Assembly: GCA_002067865.1 (NCBI GenBank)
Contig: MVRC01000015.1
Location: 186,001-250,000, forward strand
Direction: 5' to 3'
DNA length: 64,000 nt
Origin: Methanomassiliicoccales archaeon PtaU1.Bin124
GTDB lineage: Archaea > Thermoplasmatota > Thermoplasmata > Methanomassiliicoccales > UBA472
Below, one piece after another: positions 17,398 to 26,468 of the stretch. The translations under genes and the position numbers were made by a program. Positions within the stretch are counted from its first letter, which is position 1, and every line of letters begins with the position of its first letter. The notes under the pieces were generated by a model. It did no database searches. It worked only from the letters and a program-made list of their open reading frames with translations, and was not told where the DNA came from.

Positions 17398-18560
17398 TGG
17401 CAGACCAGCTGGTTTTCAATGGGGATCAGGCCATCGCCTATTCCTGGAAGCAGATCAACCCGGACGTGGTGGCCTCGTATCCCATCACCCCGCAGACCAT
17501 CATCGTGGAGAACTTCTCCGAGTTCGTCGCGAACGGAGAGGTCGATACCGAATACGTCTGTGCTGAGTCCGAGCACAGCGCCATGTCACTGTGCATCGGC
17601 GCATCCGCGGCCGGAGCAAGAGTCGCCACCGCCACCGCCTCGGCCGGTCTGGCATTCATGTGGGAGGTCCTCTGGATCGCCTCTGCTATGCGCCTGCCGA
17701 TCGTCATGTCCGTGGCCAACAGGGCCTTGAGCGGACCGATCAACATCCACTGCGACCACTCGGACGCCATGGGCGCCAGGGACACTGGTTGGGTACAGAT
17801 GTTCGGTGAGAACGTGCAGGAGGCCTACGACGACTCGCTCATGTCCTTCCGTATCGCCGAGGACATGAAGGTGCGCCTGCCGGTCATGAACTGCATCGAC
17901 GGCTTCATCACTACCCACGCCCTGGAGAAGTTCATCCCAATGGAGACGGCGGACGTCAAGAAGTACATCGGCGAGTACAAGCCGGTGCGCCCGCTGCTGG
18001 ACCTCATCCACCCCACCACCTACGGTCCGTTCACCATGAACGATTACTACTTCGAGCACAAGTACCAGATCCACGAGGCCATGCAGGCCGCGCTGCCCGT
18101 CGTGAGATCGACGCTGAATGACTTCGGCCAAAGGACCGGACGCCACTATGATGTAGCAGAAGGCTACCGCACTGAGGACGCCGACTACGTCATCATGGCC
18201 ATGGGTTCCACCGCCGGAACGCTGCGCTATGTCGTGGACCAGCTCCGGGCCGAGGGCCACAAGGTCGGTTCCGTCAAGCTGCGCCTCTTCCGTCCGTTCC
18301 CGTACGAGGACGTGGCGAAGCTGCTGCAGGGCAAGAAGGGAGTGGCCGTCATGGACCGTGCCATCAGCATGGGTTCGACCGGCCCGATGTTCCCGGAGGT
18401 CCGCTCCGCGCTATATGATGCTAAGGACAGGCCGAAGCTCGTCAACTATGTTTACGGCCTGGGCGGCAGGGATGTGCGCACAGATGAGCTGGTCGGAGTG
18501 TTCAAGCAATTGATGGACGGCTCTGCCAAGACCATGAACTTCATGGGGGTGCGCGTATGA
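17397..18560 (+). CDS. porA: Pyruvate:ferredoxin oxidoreductase, alpha subunit
   Basis: 387 residues from the ATG at 17397 (an ORF extension to 17235 lies inside porD and is discarded). Family signatures: GDQAIAYSWKQINPDVVASYPITPQT near the N-terminus, here split as GDQAIAYSW and YPITPQT, then ESEHSAMS, TATASAGLAFMWE and RALSGPINIHCDHSD. It has the pyrimidine-binding thiamine-diphosphate half-site and the CoA-facing domain. The stop overlaps porB as ATGA. Alpha subunits of related 2-oxoacid oxidoreductases look alike, but the PorGDAB layout and delta type support pyruvate. Confidence 0.93.
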   Translation: MADQLVFNGDQAIAYSWKQINPDVVASYPITPQTIIVENFSEFVANGEVDTEYVCAESEHSAMSLCIGASAAGARVATATASAGLAFMWEVLWIASAMRLPIVMSVANRALSGPINIHCDHSDAMGARDTGWVQMFGENVQEAYDDSLMSFRIAEDMKVRLPVMNCIDGFITTHALEKFIPMETADVKKYIGEYKPVRPLLDLIHPTTYGPFTMNDYYFEHKYQIHEAMQAALPVVRSTLNDFGQRTGRHYDVAEGYRTEDADYVIMAMGSTAGTLRYVVDQLRAEGHKVGSVKLRLFRPFPYEDVAKLLQGKKGVAVMDRAISMGSTGPMFPEVRSALYDAKDRPKLVNYVYGLGGRDVRTDELVGVFKQLMDGSAKTMNFMGVRV

Positions 18561-19498
18561 CCACGCTGAAGGAGATGTCGAAGAAGGAAGAGAAGTTCAC
18601 CGAGGGCCACAGGCTATGCGCCGGTTGCGCCGAGCCGATCGTGGCCAGGCAGATCCTCCTCGCCACCGACAACCCGATCATAGTCAGCAACGCCACCGGC
18701 TGCTTCGAGGTGTCCACCACCATCTACCCGTTCACCTCGTGGAACGTGCCATGGATCCACAGCGCCTTCGAGAACGCCTCGCCCACCATCGCTGGCGTGG
18801 AGTCCGCCTACATCGCCCTCAAGAAGAAGGGCAAGGTGAAAGAGGACATACGCTTCATCAGCTTCGGCGGGGATGGCGCCACCTACGATATTGGATTCCA
18901 GTCCCTTTCCGGCGCGATCGAGCGCGGGCACCGCTTCATGTACGTCTGCCTGAACAACGAGGCCTACATGAACACCGGCATCCAGAGGTCTGGAGCCACG
19001 GGCCGCGGGGCGCAGACCACGACCTGTCCCGCCGGAACATGTATTCCAGGGAAGAAGGAGTTCCCCAAGGACCTGACCAGGATCATCATCGCGCACGACC
19101 TGCCCTATGCAGCGCAGGCCTCACCGCACAACTGGAAGGACATGGTCGAGAAGGCCAAGAAGGGCATCGATGCGAACGGGCCCTCGTTCCTGAACGTGAT
19201 CGCGCCCTGCCCCCGCGGCTGGCGCTACGACCCTGCCCTGACAGTGGAGATGTCCCGCCTGGCCGTCGAGACCTGCGTCTGGCCTCTGTACGAGTACGAG
19301 AACGGCAAGTACCACCTGACCGGGGAGAGCAAGCGCATCGCCGAAGGAGGCAAGGAGAAGCGCCCCATCCAGGACTGGCTCAAGGCCCAGGGAAGATTCT
19401 CCCACCTCATGAAGCCCCAGTGGGCCAGCGTGGTCGAGGAGATCCAGGCCAACGTCAACAAGAAATGGGACGAGCTGATCAAGCTCTCCCAGATCTAA
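18557..19498 (+). CDS. porB: Pyruvate:ferredoxin oxidoreductase, beta subunit
   Basis: 313 residues. Binds the thiamine diphosphate and the proximal [4Fe-4S] cluster: CAGCAEP (C17, C20 region), NATGCFEVSTTIYPFTSW, the diphosphate/Mg motif GGDGATYDIGFQSLSGA followed by NNEAYMNTGIQ, and a later conserved PCPRGW. It is the last gene of the operon; only 14 nt separate it from the convergent radical SAM gene. Confidence 0.94.
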   Translation: MTTLKEMSKKEEKFTEGHRLCAGCAEPIVARQILLATDNPIIVSNATGCFEVSTTIYPFTSWNVPWIHSAFENASPTIAGVESAYIALKKKGKVKEDIRFISFGGDGATYDIGFQSLSGAIERGHRFMYVCLNNEAYMNTGIQRSGATGRGAQTTTCPAGTCIPGKKEFPKDLTRIIIAHDLPYAAQASPHNWKDMVEKAKKGIDANGPSFLNVIAPCPRGWRYDPALTVEMSRLAVETCVWPLYEYENGKYHLTGESKRIAEGGKEKRPIQDWLKAQGRFSHLMKPQWASVVEEIQANVNKKWDELIKLSQI

Positions 19499-19512
19499 AC
19501 CATTTAAAACCC

Positions 19513-20229
19513 TTACCTTTCTTTTGCACATTCAGTATAGATCGTGCGCACGTCCATGCCGCTGAAAAGCTCCACCAGGTCCGTCAGTTCCTTCTTGCTC
19601 AATCCAGGTATCTCGGGGCATTGGGGCGTTGAAAGGAACACCTTAGAAGGCCCGATGTCCCGCACCAGTTCGGAGATGCGGTCGGCCAAGGCCACATTGC
19701 CCTTGTAGAACATGACCTGGATGATGACGTCGCCCTTCGACTCGGCGATCGTATCCCTGATCGCCGCCAGGGTCCTTTCGAAAGTGATGGAGTGGTGCGG
19801 CCGATTGGTCCTTCTGAATCCATCCTCGTCGACCGCATCAAGTTTCACGACTATGACATCGAAGTCCTTCAACTCCTTGCGGACATCATCCCTGCCCAGC
19901 ATCGTGCCGTTGGTCACGATCCCGAACGGAACGTCCGTCAATCCCCGAAGGGCCCGCACGATCTCGTGCAGGTTCTTCGCCAAAAACGGTTCTCCAGTTC
20001 CGCGGAACTCGAGGACATCCACCTTTTCCTTGTCGAGGATCTCCTTGGCCTCTTCCTTGACCCGGTCCTCATCAACGAACCGGCCCCTCTCCGTGACCAT
20101 GATCCCCCCGCAACCAAGGCGGCAATAGACGCATTTCAGGTTACAGACCTTCGGCTGCCTGCATATGGGATCGACGCCAAGTGCATAGCCCAATCTCCAT
20201 GAGCGATAAGGGCCGTAAACGGTCTTCAT
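19513..20229 (-). CDS. Radical SAM protein
   Basis: 238 residues from the ATG at 20229. The SAM/[4Fe-4S] motif is CNLKCVYC (C28, C32, C35), followed by EFRGTGEPFLAKN, the usual strand-2 GxGEP element, and GIVTNGTML. The compact single-domain form with an N-terminal YGPYRSWRLGYALG is like a group of uncharacterised archaeal radical SAM enzymes related to wybutosine/activase-type proteins. The substrate is not predictable. Downstream position of HypC is probably coincidental. GTG/ATG codons further upstream (to 20247) are less likely starts. Confidence 0.85.
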   Translation of the reverse strand: MKTVYGPYRSWRLGYALGVDPICRQPKVCNLKCVYCRLGCGGIMVTERGRFVDEDRVKEEAKEILDKEKVDVLEFRGTGEPFLAKNLHEIVRALRGLTDVPFGIVTNGTMLGRDDVRKELKDFDVIVVKLDAVDEDGFRRTNRPHHSITFERTLAAIRDTIAESKGDVIIQVMFYKGNVALADRISELVRDIGPSKVFLSTPQCPEIPGLSKKELTDLVELFSGMDVRTIYTECAKER

Positions 20230-20393
20230 TGTCCCACTCGACAGCAACTCATGATCAAATCCTCAGCGCAGGCGCGTGATGAGCGCCATCGGTTCAGCGG
20301 AATAAAACTTAGAGGCGCGCAACATTTGCTTAAAGGTTTCGAAAGGGATTGTCGGCCGGATAGGTAAAAAACGGCTCATCGAGCGAACATCGA

Positions 20394-20624
20394 TCAGCCC
20401 GATTCCTGGGCGGACTGCTGGAGCAATTCCTCCCAGAGCTTAATGGTCTCCTTCGCCTCCAGCTCGTCGACCACCTGGATGGCGAACCCGGCATGGATGA
20501 TCACATAGGAGCCCACGTCAGCGTCGACCATGGAGACGTTCGCCTCCCTGGTGACCCCGCCAAAATCGACCTGTGCGATCTTGCCGTCCACCGACACTAT
20601 CCTTCCTGGAACTGCTAGGCACAT
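20394..20624 (-). CDS. hypC: Hydrogenase maturation chaperone HypC
   Basis: 76 residues beginning MCLAVPGRI, the diagnostic HypC/HupF N-terminus with functional Cys2, which carries the Fe(CN)2CO group with HypD during [NiFe]-hydrogenase assembly. VDFGGVTREANVSMV and GSYVIIHAGFAI complete the small barrel. The start at 20624 is fixed by the MC start; the extension to 20678 lies inside the NAC end. It implies [NiFe] hydrogenases elsewhere in the genome; no hydrogenase or other hyp gene lies in the window. Confidence 0.95.
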   Translation of the reverse strand: MCLAVPGRIVSVDGKIAQVDFGGVTREANVSMVDADVGSYVIIHAGFAIQVVDELEAKETIKLWEELLQQSAQESG

Positions 20625-20634
20625 GTTTTCGACC

Positions 20635-21018
20635 TCACGATGACATGATCTTGATGATGGCCTCGGCGGGCTGTCCATCGGTCGCTTTCAGCGCGGCCAC
20701 GGCCTTGTCCCGGTCGCACCCTGTCTGGGACATGACCAGCTGGACGTCCTCCTCGGGCAGCGCCTCGACCGGAGCTGGACCGGCGGGTCCAGACGCCGCT
20801 TGGGTGCGACCCCGAACCTCCGTCTCTCCGACGATCTGGTATGTCTTCTGGCCCTGCATGGTCATGATAGAGACCTGGGCGTCAGTGATGACGTACTCCT
20901 TGTCCTTGGTTCGGATGATGACCTCTTCCACCCCGTTGATCTCGTCGGTGGTAATGCCCATCCGCTTCATGGCCTGCTTCATCTGCTTGGGATTAACCCT
21001 GCCCATACCTGGCATCAT
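20635..21018 (-). CDS. nac: Nascent polypeptide-associated complex protein (archaeal NAC)
   Basis: 127 residues; ribosome-bound homodimeric chaperone that meets emerging chains. Seen: N-terminal MMPGMGRVNPKQMKQAMKRM, a NAC beta-barrel domain (about 30-75, with EEVIIRTKDKEY), a Gly/Pro/Ala linker, and a C-terminal UBA helix bundle (about 88-127). ATG 21018 is preferred because a TATA-like TTAATATATA at 21044-21053 on this strand places it as a leaderless start; ATG 21036 and 21057 are possible. The stop is 10 nt before the hypC ATG, so the two are probably cotranscribed. Confidence 0.93.
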   Translation of the reverse strand: MMPGMGRVNPKQMKQAMKRMGITTDEINGVEEVIIRTKDKEYVITDAQVSIMTMQGQKTYQIVGETEVRGRTQAASGPAGPAPVEALPEEDVQLVMSQTGCDRDKAVAALKATDGQPAEAIIKIMSS

Positions 21019-21043
21019 GACGGTCACCGGAGTCATTGCTCCG

Positions 21044-21053
21044 TATATATTAA
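21044..21053 (-). promoter_or_regulatory. TATA box of the nac-hypC transcript
   Basis: TTAATATATA on the minus strand, about 30 nt before the preferred nac start codon. Confidence 0.5.
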
Positions 21054-21129
21054 GCATTTTCAAATCCACGCGAACGAATGGAAATTTCGTATGAGAAAAA
21101 GGGAAGGGGAAATGGTTTGGGATGATGAT

Positions 21130-22473
21130 TCAGAGGGAGTACAGGTACCTGTTCACTTCCCAGTCGGTGACGTACTTGCGGTAATCGTCCCACTCCTTCT
21201 CCTTGATGTAGAGGTAATTGTTGAAGATGTGCTCGCCCAGGCAATCCTTCATCATCTTGCTCTTTGACATGCAGTCCAAGGCGTCACCGAGGTTCATCGG
21301 CAGGCTGTCGATGCCGAACTTCTTCCTCTCTTCCTTGGTCATGTGGTAAATGTCCTTCTCGACGGGTTCAGGAGGTTTAATATTCCCCTTCACACCATCA
21401 AGGCCGGACGCGAGCATGACGGCGAACTGCAGGTAGGGATTTCCGGCCGGGTCCGGGTTTCTCAGCTCGATCCGTGTTCTGCCGCCTCTACCGGCTGGGA
21501 CACGGATGAGCGCACTCCTATTCATATTCGCCCAGGAAATGTAGCAGGGAGCTTCATATCCCGGTACTAGGCGCTTGTACGAGTTGACATAGGAGGCCAG
21601 GACGGCGCAGTTGTCCCTTGCGTGCGCCAGCAGTCCGCCGAGGTATTTCATCGCGAGGCTTGATAGACCAAACTCCCCCTTGGGGTCGTCAAAGGCGTTC
21701 TTGGACTTGTTCGCCAATGATTGGTGCACATGCATGCCCGAACCTGCCAGACCGTAGACAGGCTTCGGCATGAACGTGGCATAAAGCCCGTATTGCATGG
21801 CGATGGTCTTGATGCCATACTTGAGGGTGAGAACTCTGTCCGCCATGGTCAGGGCGTCCTGGTAACGCATGTCCACCTCGACCTGGCCCGGGGCCACTTC
21901 GTGGTGGGACGCTTCCATGTCGTACTGCAGTTCATCGAACATCAACATGATGTGCTTCCTGGCCATCTCGCCGGCGTCCATGGGCATGAGGTCGAAGTAG
22001 CCACCATTGTCGGACGGCTTCAGGACCGGCTTGCCCTCGTCGTTCAGCGGGAAGAGGAAGAACTCGAACTCGGGACCGACGTTGAAGTCATACCCCATCT
22101 CCTTGACCTTGGCCACCATCTTTTCCAAGACCCACCTGGGGTCTCCCTTGAAGCGGTTGCCATTGTGGTCGCTTATGGTGCACATGAACCGAGCTGTCTT
22201 CATGTTGTCATCGGCGGTCCAAGGATAGATCTGGAAGGAGTCCAGGATGGGGATGGCCCGCATATCGGACTCCTCTATGGTCGCATAACCGAGGATGGAG
22301 GAACCATCGATGAACACGCCGTCATCGATGACATGCTCTATCCTGGTTATTGGAATGGACACGCTCTTAACGGTTCCCAGAATGTCCGAGAACTGCATTT
22401 CGATGAACTTCACGTTCTCTTTTTTGACCCTAGATAGGATCGATTCTTTCAACTCGTTCTGTTTAAGCGCCAT
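21130..22473 (-). CDS. glnA: Glutamine synthetase, type I
   Basis: 447 residues; ATP-dependent ammonia + glutamate -> glutamine, the main ammonia-assimilation enzyme. Seen: DGSSILGYA near residue 56, metal-site EFEFFLF, SHHEVAPGQVEVD, GSGMHVHQS, NRSALIRVPAGRGG and the glutamate flap ELRNPDPAGNPYL. The tyrosine adenylylation motif of bacterial GSI-beta is absent, and the C-terminus is the short GSI-alpha form. A poly-T/TATA-like element about 25-30 nt before the ATG suggests a leaderless mRNA. AT-rich upstream sequence (22480-22600) may hold nitrogen-control sites. Confidence 0.97.
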   Translation of the reverse strand: MALKQNELKESILSRVKKENVKFIEMQFSDILGTVKSVSIPITRIEHVIDDGVFIDGSSILGYATIEESDMRAIPILDSFQIYPWTADDNMKTARFMCTISDHNGNRFKGDPRWVLEKMVAKVKEMGYDFNVGPEFEFFLFPLNDEGKPVLKPSDNGGYFDLMPMDAGEMARKHIMLMFDELQYDMEASHHEVAPGQVEVDMRYQDALTMADRVLTLKYGIKTIAMQYGLYATFMPKPVYGLAGSGMHVHQSLANKSKNAFDDPKGEFGLSSLAMKYLGGLLAHARDNCAVLASYVNSYKRLVPGYEAPCYISWANMNRSALIRVPAGRGGRTRIELRNPDPAGNPYLQFAVMLASGLDGVKGNIKPPEPVEKDIYHMTKEERKKFGIDSLPMNLGDALDCMSKSKMMKDCLGEHIFNNYLYIKEKEWDDYRKYVTDWEVNRYLYSL

Positions 22474-22607
22474 AAAAAGTGGGAAGACAAGTGTACTAAA
22501 AAAAGGTTTGCATTTGAAATGTTTGTCTATTTTCGATTAGGATATTAGAGAAATGAACATTTTTCAATTATTCAAATAGACGTTTGACTTTAGACTACTT
22601 ATACCTA

Positions 22608-23807
22608 TCAGCCCCGACTCAACTGATTGTCGATTTCGTTCAACGCTACATCCACGGCCTTCTTGCCAAGGCCTGATTCCGGAGCTCCACCAGTAGCGAA
22701 CGACTTGTTGCCGCCGCCCTTCCCGCCGAGCTCGGCCAGCGCCTTCTGCAGGACCGCTGCGGCATCGATCCCGGAATCCTTGCTGCTCGCCACAATGAGC
22801 GTCAGTCTCTCCACATCCTCCGCTAGGATGCAGACGCGCTTGCCTTCCTGCACCTTCTTGGTCGCCTCATCGGACAGTGTCTTTCGGTCCACCCCCGGGA
22901 AGACACCGCTGTAGATAGTGACGCCATTTCGCTCTTCACCGGTCATCTGGGCGATGCTTTGCTTCGCATAATGCCGCAATGAGCTTCTGCCCCGCTCCAT
23001 CTCTTTCACCTGGTTGTCCAGGGCGCTGAGCAGATCTTCGGGGTGAGCCCCCATCTTGTCCGAAGTCTCTATGGCCAGGGTCGACAGGTAGAGCGATCGG
23101 TACAACGCCTTTCGGCCGACGCTGAACTCGATCTCGAAATCCCCCACCGGTTTGGCGGAGGTCAGCTTTTCCACCAAAAGCATCTCGATCTCCCAGGTAT
23201 TGCGCACGTGGATGCCTGCGCAGGCGGCCAGATCGAAATCCCCTATCTTGACGAGCCTTACCTTGTCTCCTGGGATCCTCTCTAGTTTGATCCTCGCCTG
23301 GGCGATGAGCGGGTCATCCTTGGTGACATGCAGATCCTCCGTGGTCATTTTCTGCCAAATCACCTCATTGACCATCTTCTCAGCATCCAGCACGTTCGTC
23401 CAGTTGAACTGTCCCTTGACGATCAAACTCTTCTTGGAAGGTGTGATGGCGATCTTCACCAGCTCCATGTCCGGAACGATCCGTTGCAGTGAGGAGAAGA
23501 GGAGGTGTTCGCCAGTATGGGCGCGCATCAGGTCCATCCTTCGGTCCCATGCGATCTTGCATTCGACCTCCTGTCCCACGATGAAACGCTGACCAGGGAC
23601 ACGATGGATGATGCTCCCGTCCTTGTACCTGACCTCGGTGACGGCAAACCCGCCGATCTCGCCGACGTCCGCCTCCTGTCCTCCCCCGCCGGGATAGAAC
23701 GCCGTGCGGTCCAGTTCGATCGAATCGCCATTGATCGAGGTCACCTTGGCAGTGAACTTGGCCAGATATGGGTCCTTCTCATACAGCTTTTCCACCGATG
23801 CGGACAT
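22608..23807 (-). CDS. alaX: Long-form alanyl-tRNA editing protein AlaX with DHHA1 domain
   Basis: 399 residues resembling the AlaRS C-terminal half without the synthetase core. An N-terminal barrel (1-85, with RTAFYPGGGGQEADVG) is followed by the editing site with zinc ligands H97 and H101 (HTGEHLL) and C196 and H200 (CAGIH), then a DHHA1 domain (about 255-399) ending GGKGGGNKSFATGG. AlaX-L enzymes hydrolyse Ser-tRNA-Ala (and sometimes Gly-tRNA-Ala). It is divergent from the Lrp gene. Confidence 0.92.
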   Translation of the reverse strand: MSASVEKLYEKDPYLAKFTAKVTSINGDSIELDRTAFYPGGGGQEADVGEIGGFAVTEVRYKDGSIIHRVPGQRFIVGQEVECKIAWDRRMDLMRAHTGEHLLFSSLQRIVPDMELVKIAITPSKKSLIVKGQFNWTNVLDAEKMVNEVIWQKMTTEDLHVTKDDPLIAQARIKLERIPGDKVRLVKIGDFDLAACAGIHVRNTWEIEMLLVEKLTSAKPVGDFEIEFSVGRKALYRSLYLSTLAIETSDKMGAHPEDLLSALDNQVKEMERGRSSLRHYAKQSIAQMTGEERNGVTIYSGVFPGVDRKTLSDEATKKVQEGKRVCILAEDVERLTLIVASSKDSGIDAAAVLQKALAELGGKGGGNKSFATGGAPESGLGKKAVDVALNEIDNQLSRG

Positions 23808-23972
23808 GGGTGGTTGTCATGCACGAACGGGATTATATCGTTTTCAGCCTCGCCGATGGTGCATCCAGCATTGCCGAAATAGTTATTTGAGCAGTCAGTT
23901 TTATATTCAACCATACATATGTCTACCCGAGCTAGGGCCAGACCTCTACTGGCCTGATAAGGCGGAATATAA

Positions 23973-24440
23973 ATGATCGATGAGCTGGACAAGAAGATCG
24001 TGCAGGAGATTTGCAGGTCGAGCCAGGGTTCGTATAGACAGATCGCGAAGAGGTTGGGCATCCATCCCACCACCCTGATCCAACGCGTGAAGCATCTGGA
24101 GGAGCAGGGAGTTATCAAGGGCTATCGCGCGAACGTCGACTACATGAAATTGGGCTATGAGTTCATGGCCATCGTCCATATCTATGTTGAAGGCGACCTC
24201 ATGGAGGTGGAGAAGAAGATCATGGAGCTGACCAATGTGGTAGCTGTCTTCGACGTCACCGGAGAATGCGATTCGATCGCTTGGGTGGCCTGCCGCAGCA
24301 GGGAGGAGTTCAGCAGCGTGGTCAAGGGAATGCTCACCATCCCCGGGGTCAAGAAGACCAACACCTACGTCATACTAAGCTTGGTGAAGGACCCGTTCAA
24401 GTTCCTGCCTGACTTCAGCGACAGTTCCCCGGAAGCGTAG
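23973..24440 (+). CDS. Lrp/AsnC family transcription regulator
   Basis: 155 residues: N-terminal helix-turn-helix (about 5-50; RQIAKRLGIHPTTLIQRVKHLEEQGVI, here the recognition helix is HPTTLIQRV) and a C-terminal RAM ligand-binding domain (about 64-140). Such proteins sense amino acids and form octamers. Its target may be the divergent alaX, its own gene, or glnA two genes away; this is inference. Ends in TAG. Confidence 0.9.
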   Translation: MIDELDKKIVQEICRSSQGSYRQIAKRLGIHPTTLIQRVKHLEEQGVIKGYRANVDYMKLGYEFMAIVHIYVEGDLMEVEKKIMELTNVVAVFDVTGECDSIAWVACRSREEFSSVVKGMLTIPGVKKTNTYVILSLVKDPFKFLPDFSDSSPEA

Positions 24441-24459
24441 GTAGGGAAATAACTTCAAT

Positions 24460-24475
24460 GGGCGGGGCGCCGCCC
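24460..24475 (+). terminator. Short GC-rich hairpin after the Lrp gene
   Basis: GGGCGG-GGCG-CCGCCC, 20 nt after the lrp stop. A perfect six-pair stem but without a following T-run, so a termination role is uncertain. Confidence 0.3.
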
Positions 24476-24642
24476 GATCCTCCATCTTCCTGATAGTAAT
24501 AGATGAAAGAATCTGTCATATTGACAGTTTTTCAGGTCGTTCCCAGAAATAATATTCAATCGCCAGATGTCCACTGGAAAAGGGTTTAATACCCACCGGC
24601 CATTACACGCCAATTTAGATACGTTACCCAGAGGCAACCAAT

Positions 24643-26466
24643 ATGTTGAAGACACAAGATTGCGGCTCCCTTCGGTCCAAGGACATTGGGCAGAAGGTAA
24701 GGCTTGCGGGCTGGGTGCGCTTCTATCGGGACCATGGCGGTGTGAGGTTCTACGACCTCGCCGATTCCTTCGGCATCACCCAGGTGGTCTACGACCCGGA
24801 GGCATACCAGTCGGACGTTGATGTGGTCGGAATGGGTAATGTCCTCAATAATATCGGTCGTGAGTACGTCATTTCTATCATGGGCAAGGTGAGGGAGCGG
24901 GTGCCAGGTACCGAGGATGAGCGCAACCCCACTGGAAAGGTGGAGGTCCTCATAGAGCAGGTTCGGGTGCACAACGCCTCCAAGCCCTTGCCTTTCGAGA
25001 TCGCAGAGCAGAAGAACTCGATGCTGCCAGGCGAGGACCTGCGCATAAAGTACCGTTACCTGGACCTGAGACGGGCGGAAATGGTCTCAAACCTCCGCTT
25101 CCGTCACAGGGTGCTCAGCACCGCCAGGAAATATCTGGACGGCATCGGCTTCATAGAGGTGGAGACGCCGACGCTTACCCGCAGCTCGCAGGAGGGGGCA
25201 AGGGACTTCCTAATACCATCCAGGATCCAGCCGGGCACGTTCTATGCTCTGCCTCAATCACCCCAGCTCTACAAACAGATGCTCATGGTGGGCGGAGTGG
25301 AGAAGTACTTCCAGGTGGCCCGCTGCTATCGCGACGAGGATTCCCGCTCGGACAGGCAGCCGGAGTTCACCCAGCTCGACATGGAGATGTCCTTCGTGGA
25401 CATGGAGGACATCTACCGCACCATCGAGGGACTCTACTCCCAGATCTGGAAGGATGCGCTGGGCAAGGAACTGAAGATACCGTTCCCCCGCATCTCACTG
25501 GACGATGCGATCTCAAAGTACGGCACTGATGCCCCGGACATAAGGTTCGGGCTGGAACTGGTCGAGGTCACGGACATCGTCTCCTGCGCCACCTACGACA
25601 TCTTCCAGAAGATCCTGCAGAAGAAGGGCGTGATCATAGCGATCAACCTCCGGTCGGACATCGTCAAGGAGAAGATGCTCGATGCCAACGTGGGCAGGAA
25701 GGAGGTCGACAGGCTCATCGAATGGGCCAAGGCCCAGGGCATGGGCGGCCTCACCTGGATGCGTATGACCGAGGAAGGCCTCAGCTCCAACATCGTGAAG
25801 TACTTCAGCAAGGACGTGCTGGACCGCCTGGCCGAGCGCATGGGCGCGCGGAAGGGCGACCTGTTGCTGTTCATGGCGGGCCCGAAGCACCAGACGCTGA
25901 AGGCGGCCGGTCAGTTGCGTCTCAAGCTGGGACGAGACAATGGCCTGCTGGAAGGGAAGGACCACCAGTTCGTTTGGGTGGTCGACTGGCCTATGTTCCA
26001 GGCGGACCCGATCACCGGAAAGGTCACCTCGGCCCACCATCCGTTCGTCCATCCTGCCGGAGGGGACTTCGACGAGAACGGCGACCTCCTGAAGGTCATG
26101 AGCGACTCGTACGACCTGGTGCTGGACGGTTCCGAGATCGGTTCCGGTTCGCTCCGTAACCACGACCCGAACGTGCAGCGCAAGGTGTTCCGCGTGCTCG
26201 GGATGAGCGAGGAGAAGATGGAACAGGCGTTCGACTTCTTCCTCGAGGCGCTCGAGTTCGGCGCCCCGCCCCATGGAGGGATTGGGATGGGCATGGACCG
26301 ATTCTGCGCCATGCTCCTCGGTTGCGAGAGCATCCGCGATGTCATCGCCTTCCCCAAGAACAAGAAGTTCCAGTCCTTGGTGGATGGTTCCCCGACAAAG
26401 GTGGAGCAGGCCAAGCTGGACGAGCTCCAATTGATGACCTTGGCGGAAGAGGACGAAGAGAACTGA
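24643..26466 (+). CDS. aspS: Aspartyl-tRNA synthetase, bacterial type (probably non-discriminating)
   Basis: 607 residues. Domain order: OB-fold anticodon domain (1-105), class II core with motif 1 (RHRVLSTARKYL, about 150), motif 2 (ARCYRDEDSRSDRQPEFTQL), a large GAD insertion (about 290-420, with HQTLKAAGQLRLKLG), and motif 3 (GAPPHGGIGMGMDR). Archaeal AspRS is about 430 residues and lacks GAD; this is the bacterial architecture, suggesting transfer. Residue H31 (RDHGG) and a Gly at the PGT segment (G89) resemble the His31/Gly83 pair linked to relaxed specificity in Pseudomonas AspRS, so it probably also charges tRNA-Asn. It faces gatCAB. A TTTAATACC-like promoter lies at 24582-24592. Confidence 0.93.
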   Translation: MLKTQDCGSLRSKDIGQKVRLAGWVRFYRDHGGVRFYDLADSFGITQVVYDPEAYQSDVDVVGMGNVLNNIGREYVISIMGKVRERVPGTEDERNPTGKVEVLIEQVRVHNASKPLPFEIAEQKNSMLPGEDLRIKYRYLDLRRAEMVSNLRFRHRVLSTARKYLDGIGFIEVETPTLTRSSQEGARDFLIPSRIQPGTFYALPQSPQLYKQMLMVGGVEKYFQVARCYRDEDSRSDRQPEFTQLDMEMSFVDMEDIYRTIEGLYSQIWKDALGKELKIPFPRISLDDAISKYGTDAPDIRFGLELVEVTDIVSCATYDIFQKILQKKGVIIAINLRSDIVKEKMLDANVGRKEVDRLIEWAKAQGMGGLTWMRMTEEGLSSNIVKYFSKDVLDRLAERMGARKGDLLLFMAGPKHQTLKAAGQLRLKLGRDNGLLEGKDHQFVWVVDWPMFQADPITGKVTSAHHPFVHPAGGDFDENGDLLKVMSDSYDLVLDGSEIGSGSLRNHDPNVQRKVFRVLGMSEEKMEQAFDFFLEALEFGAPPHGGIGMGMDRFCAMLLGCESIRDVIAFPKNKKFQSLVDGSPTKVEQAKLDELQLMTLAEEDEEN

Positions 26467-26468
26467 TC

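Noticed and set aside
22474-22607. AAATGTT ... AACATTT inverted repeat upstream of glnA as a nitrogen operator
   Set aside because: Only seven bases per arm in AT-rich sequence with a long spacer, which is expected by chance; not matched to a known NrpR site.
24460-24475. Intrinsic terminator of the bacterial kind after lrp
   Set aside because: Stem is good but there is no T-run after it; kept only as a low-confidence hairpin.
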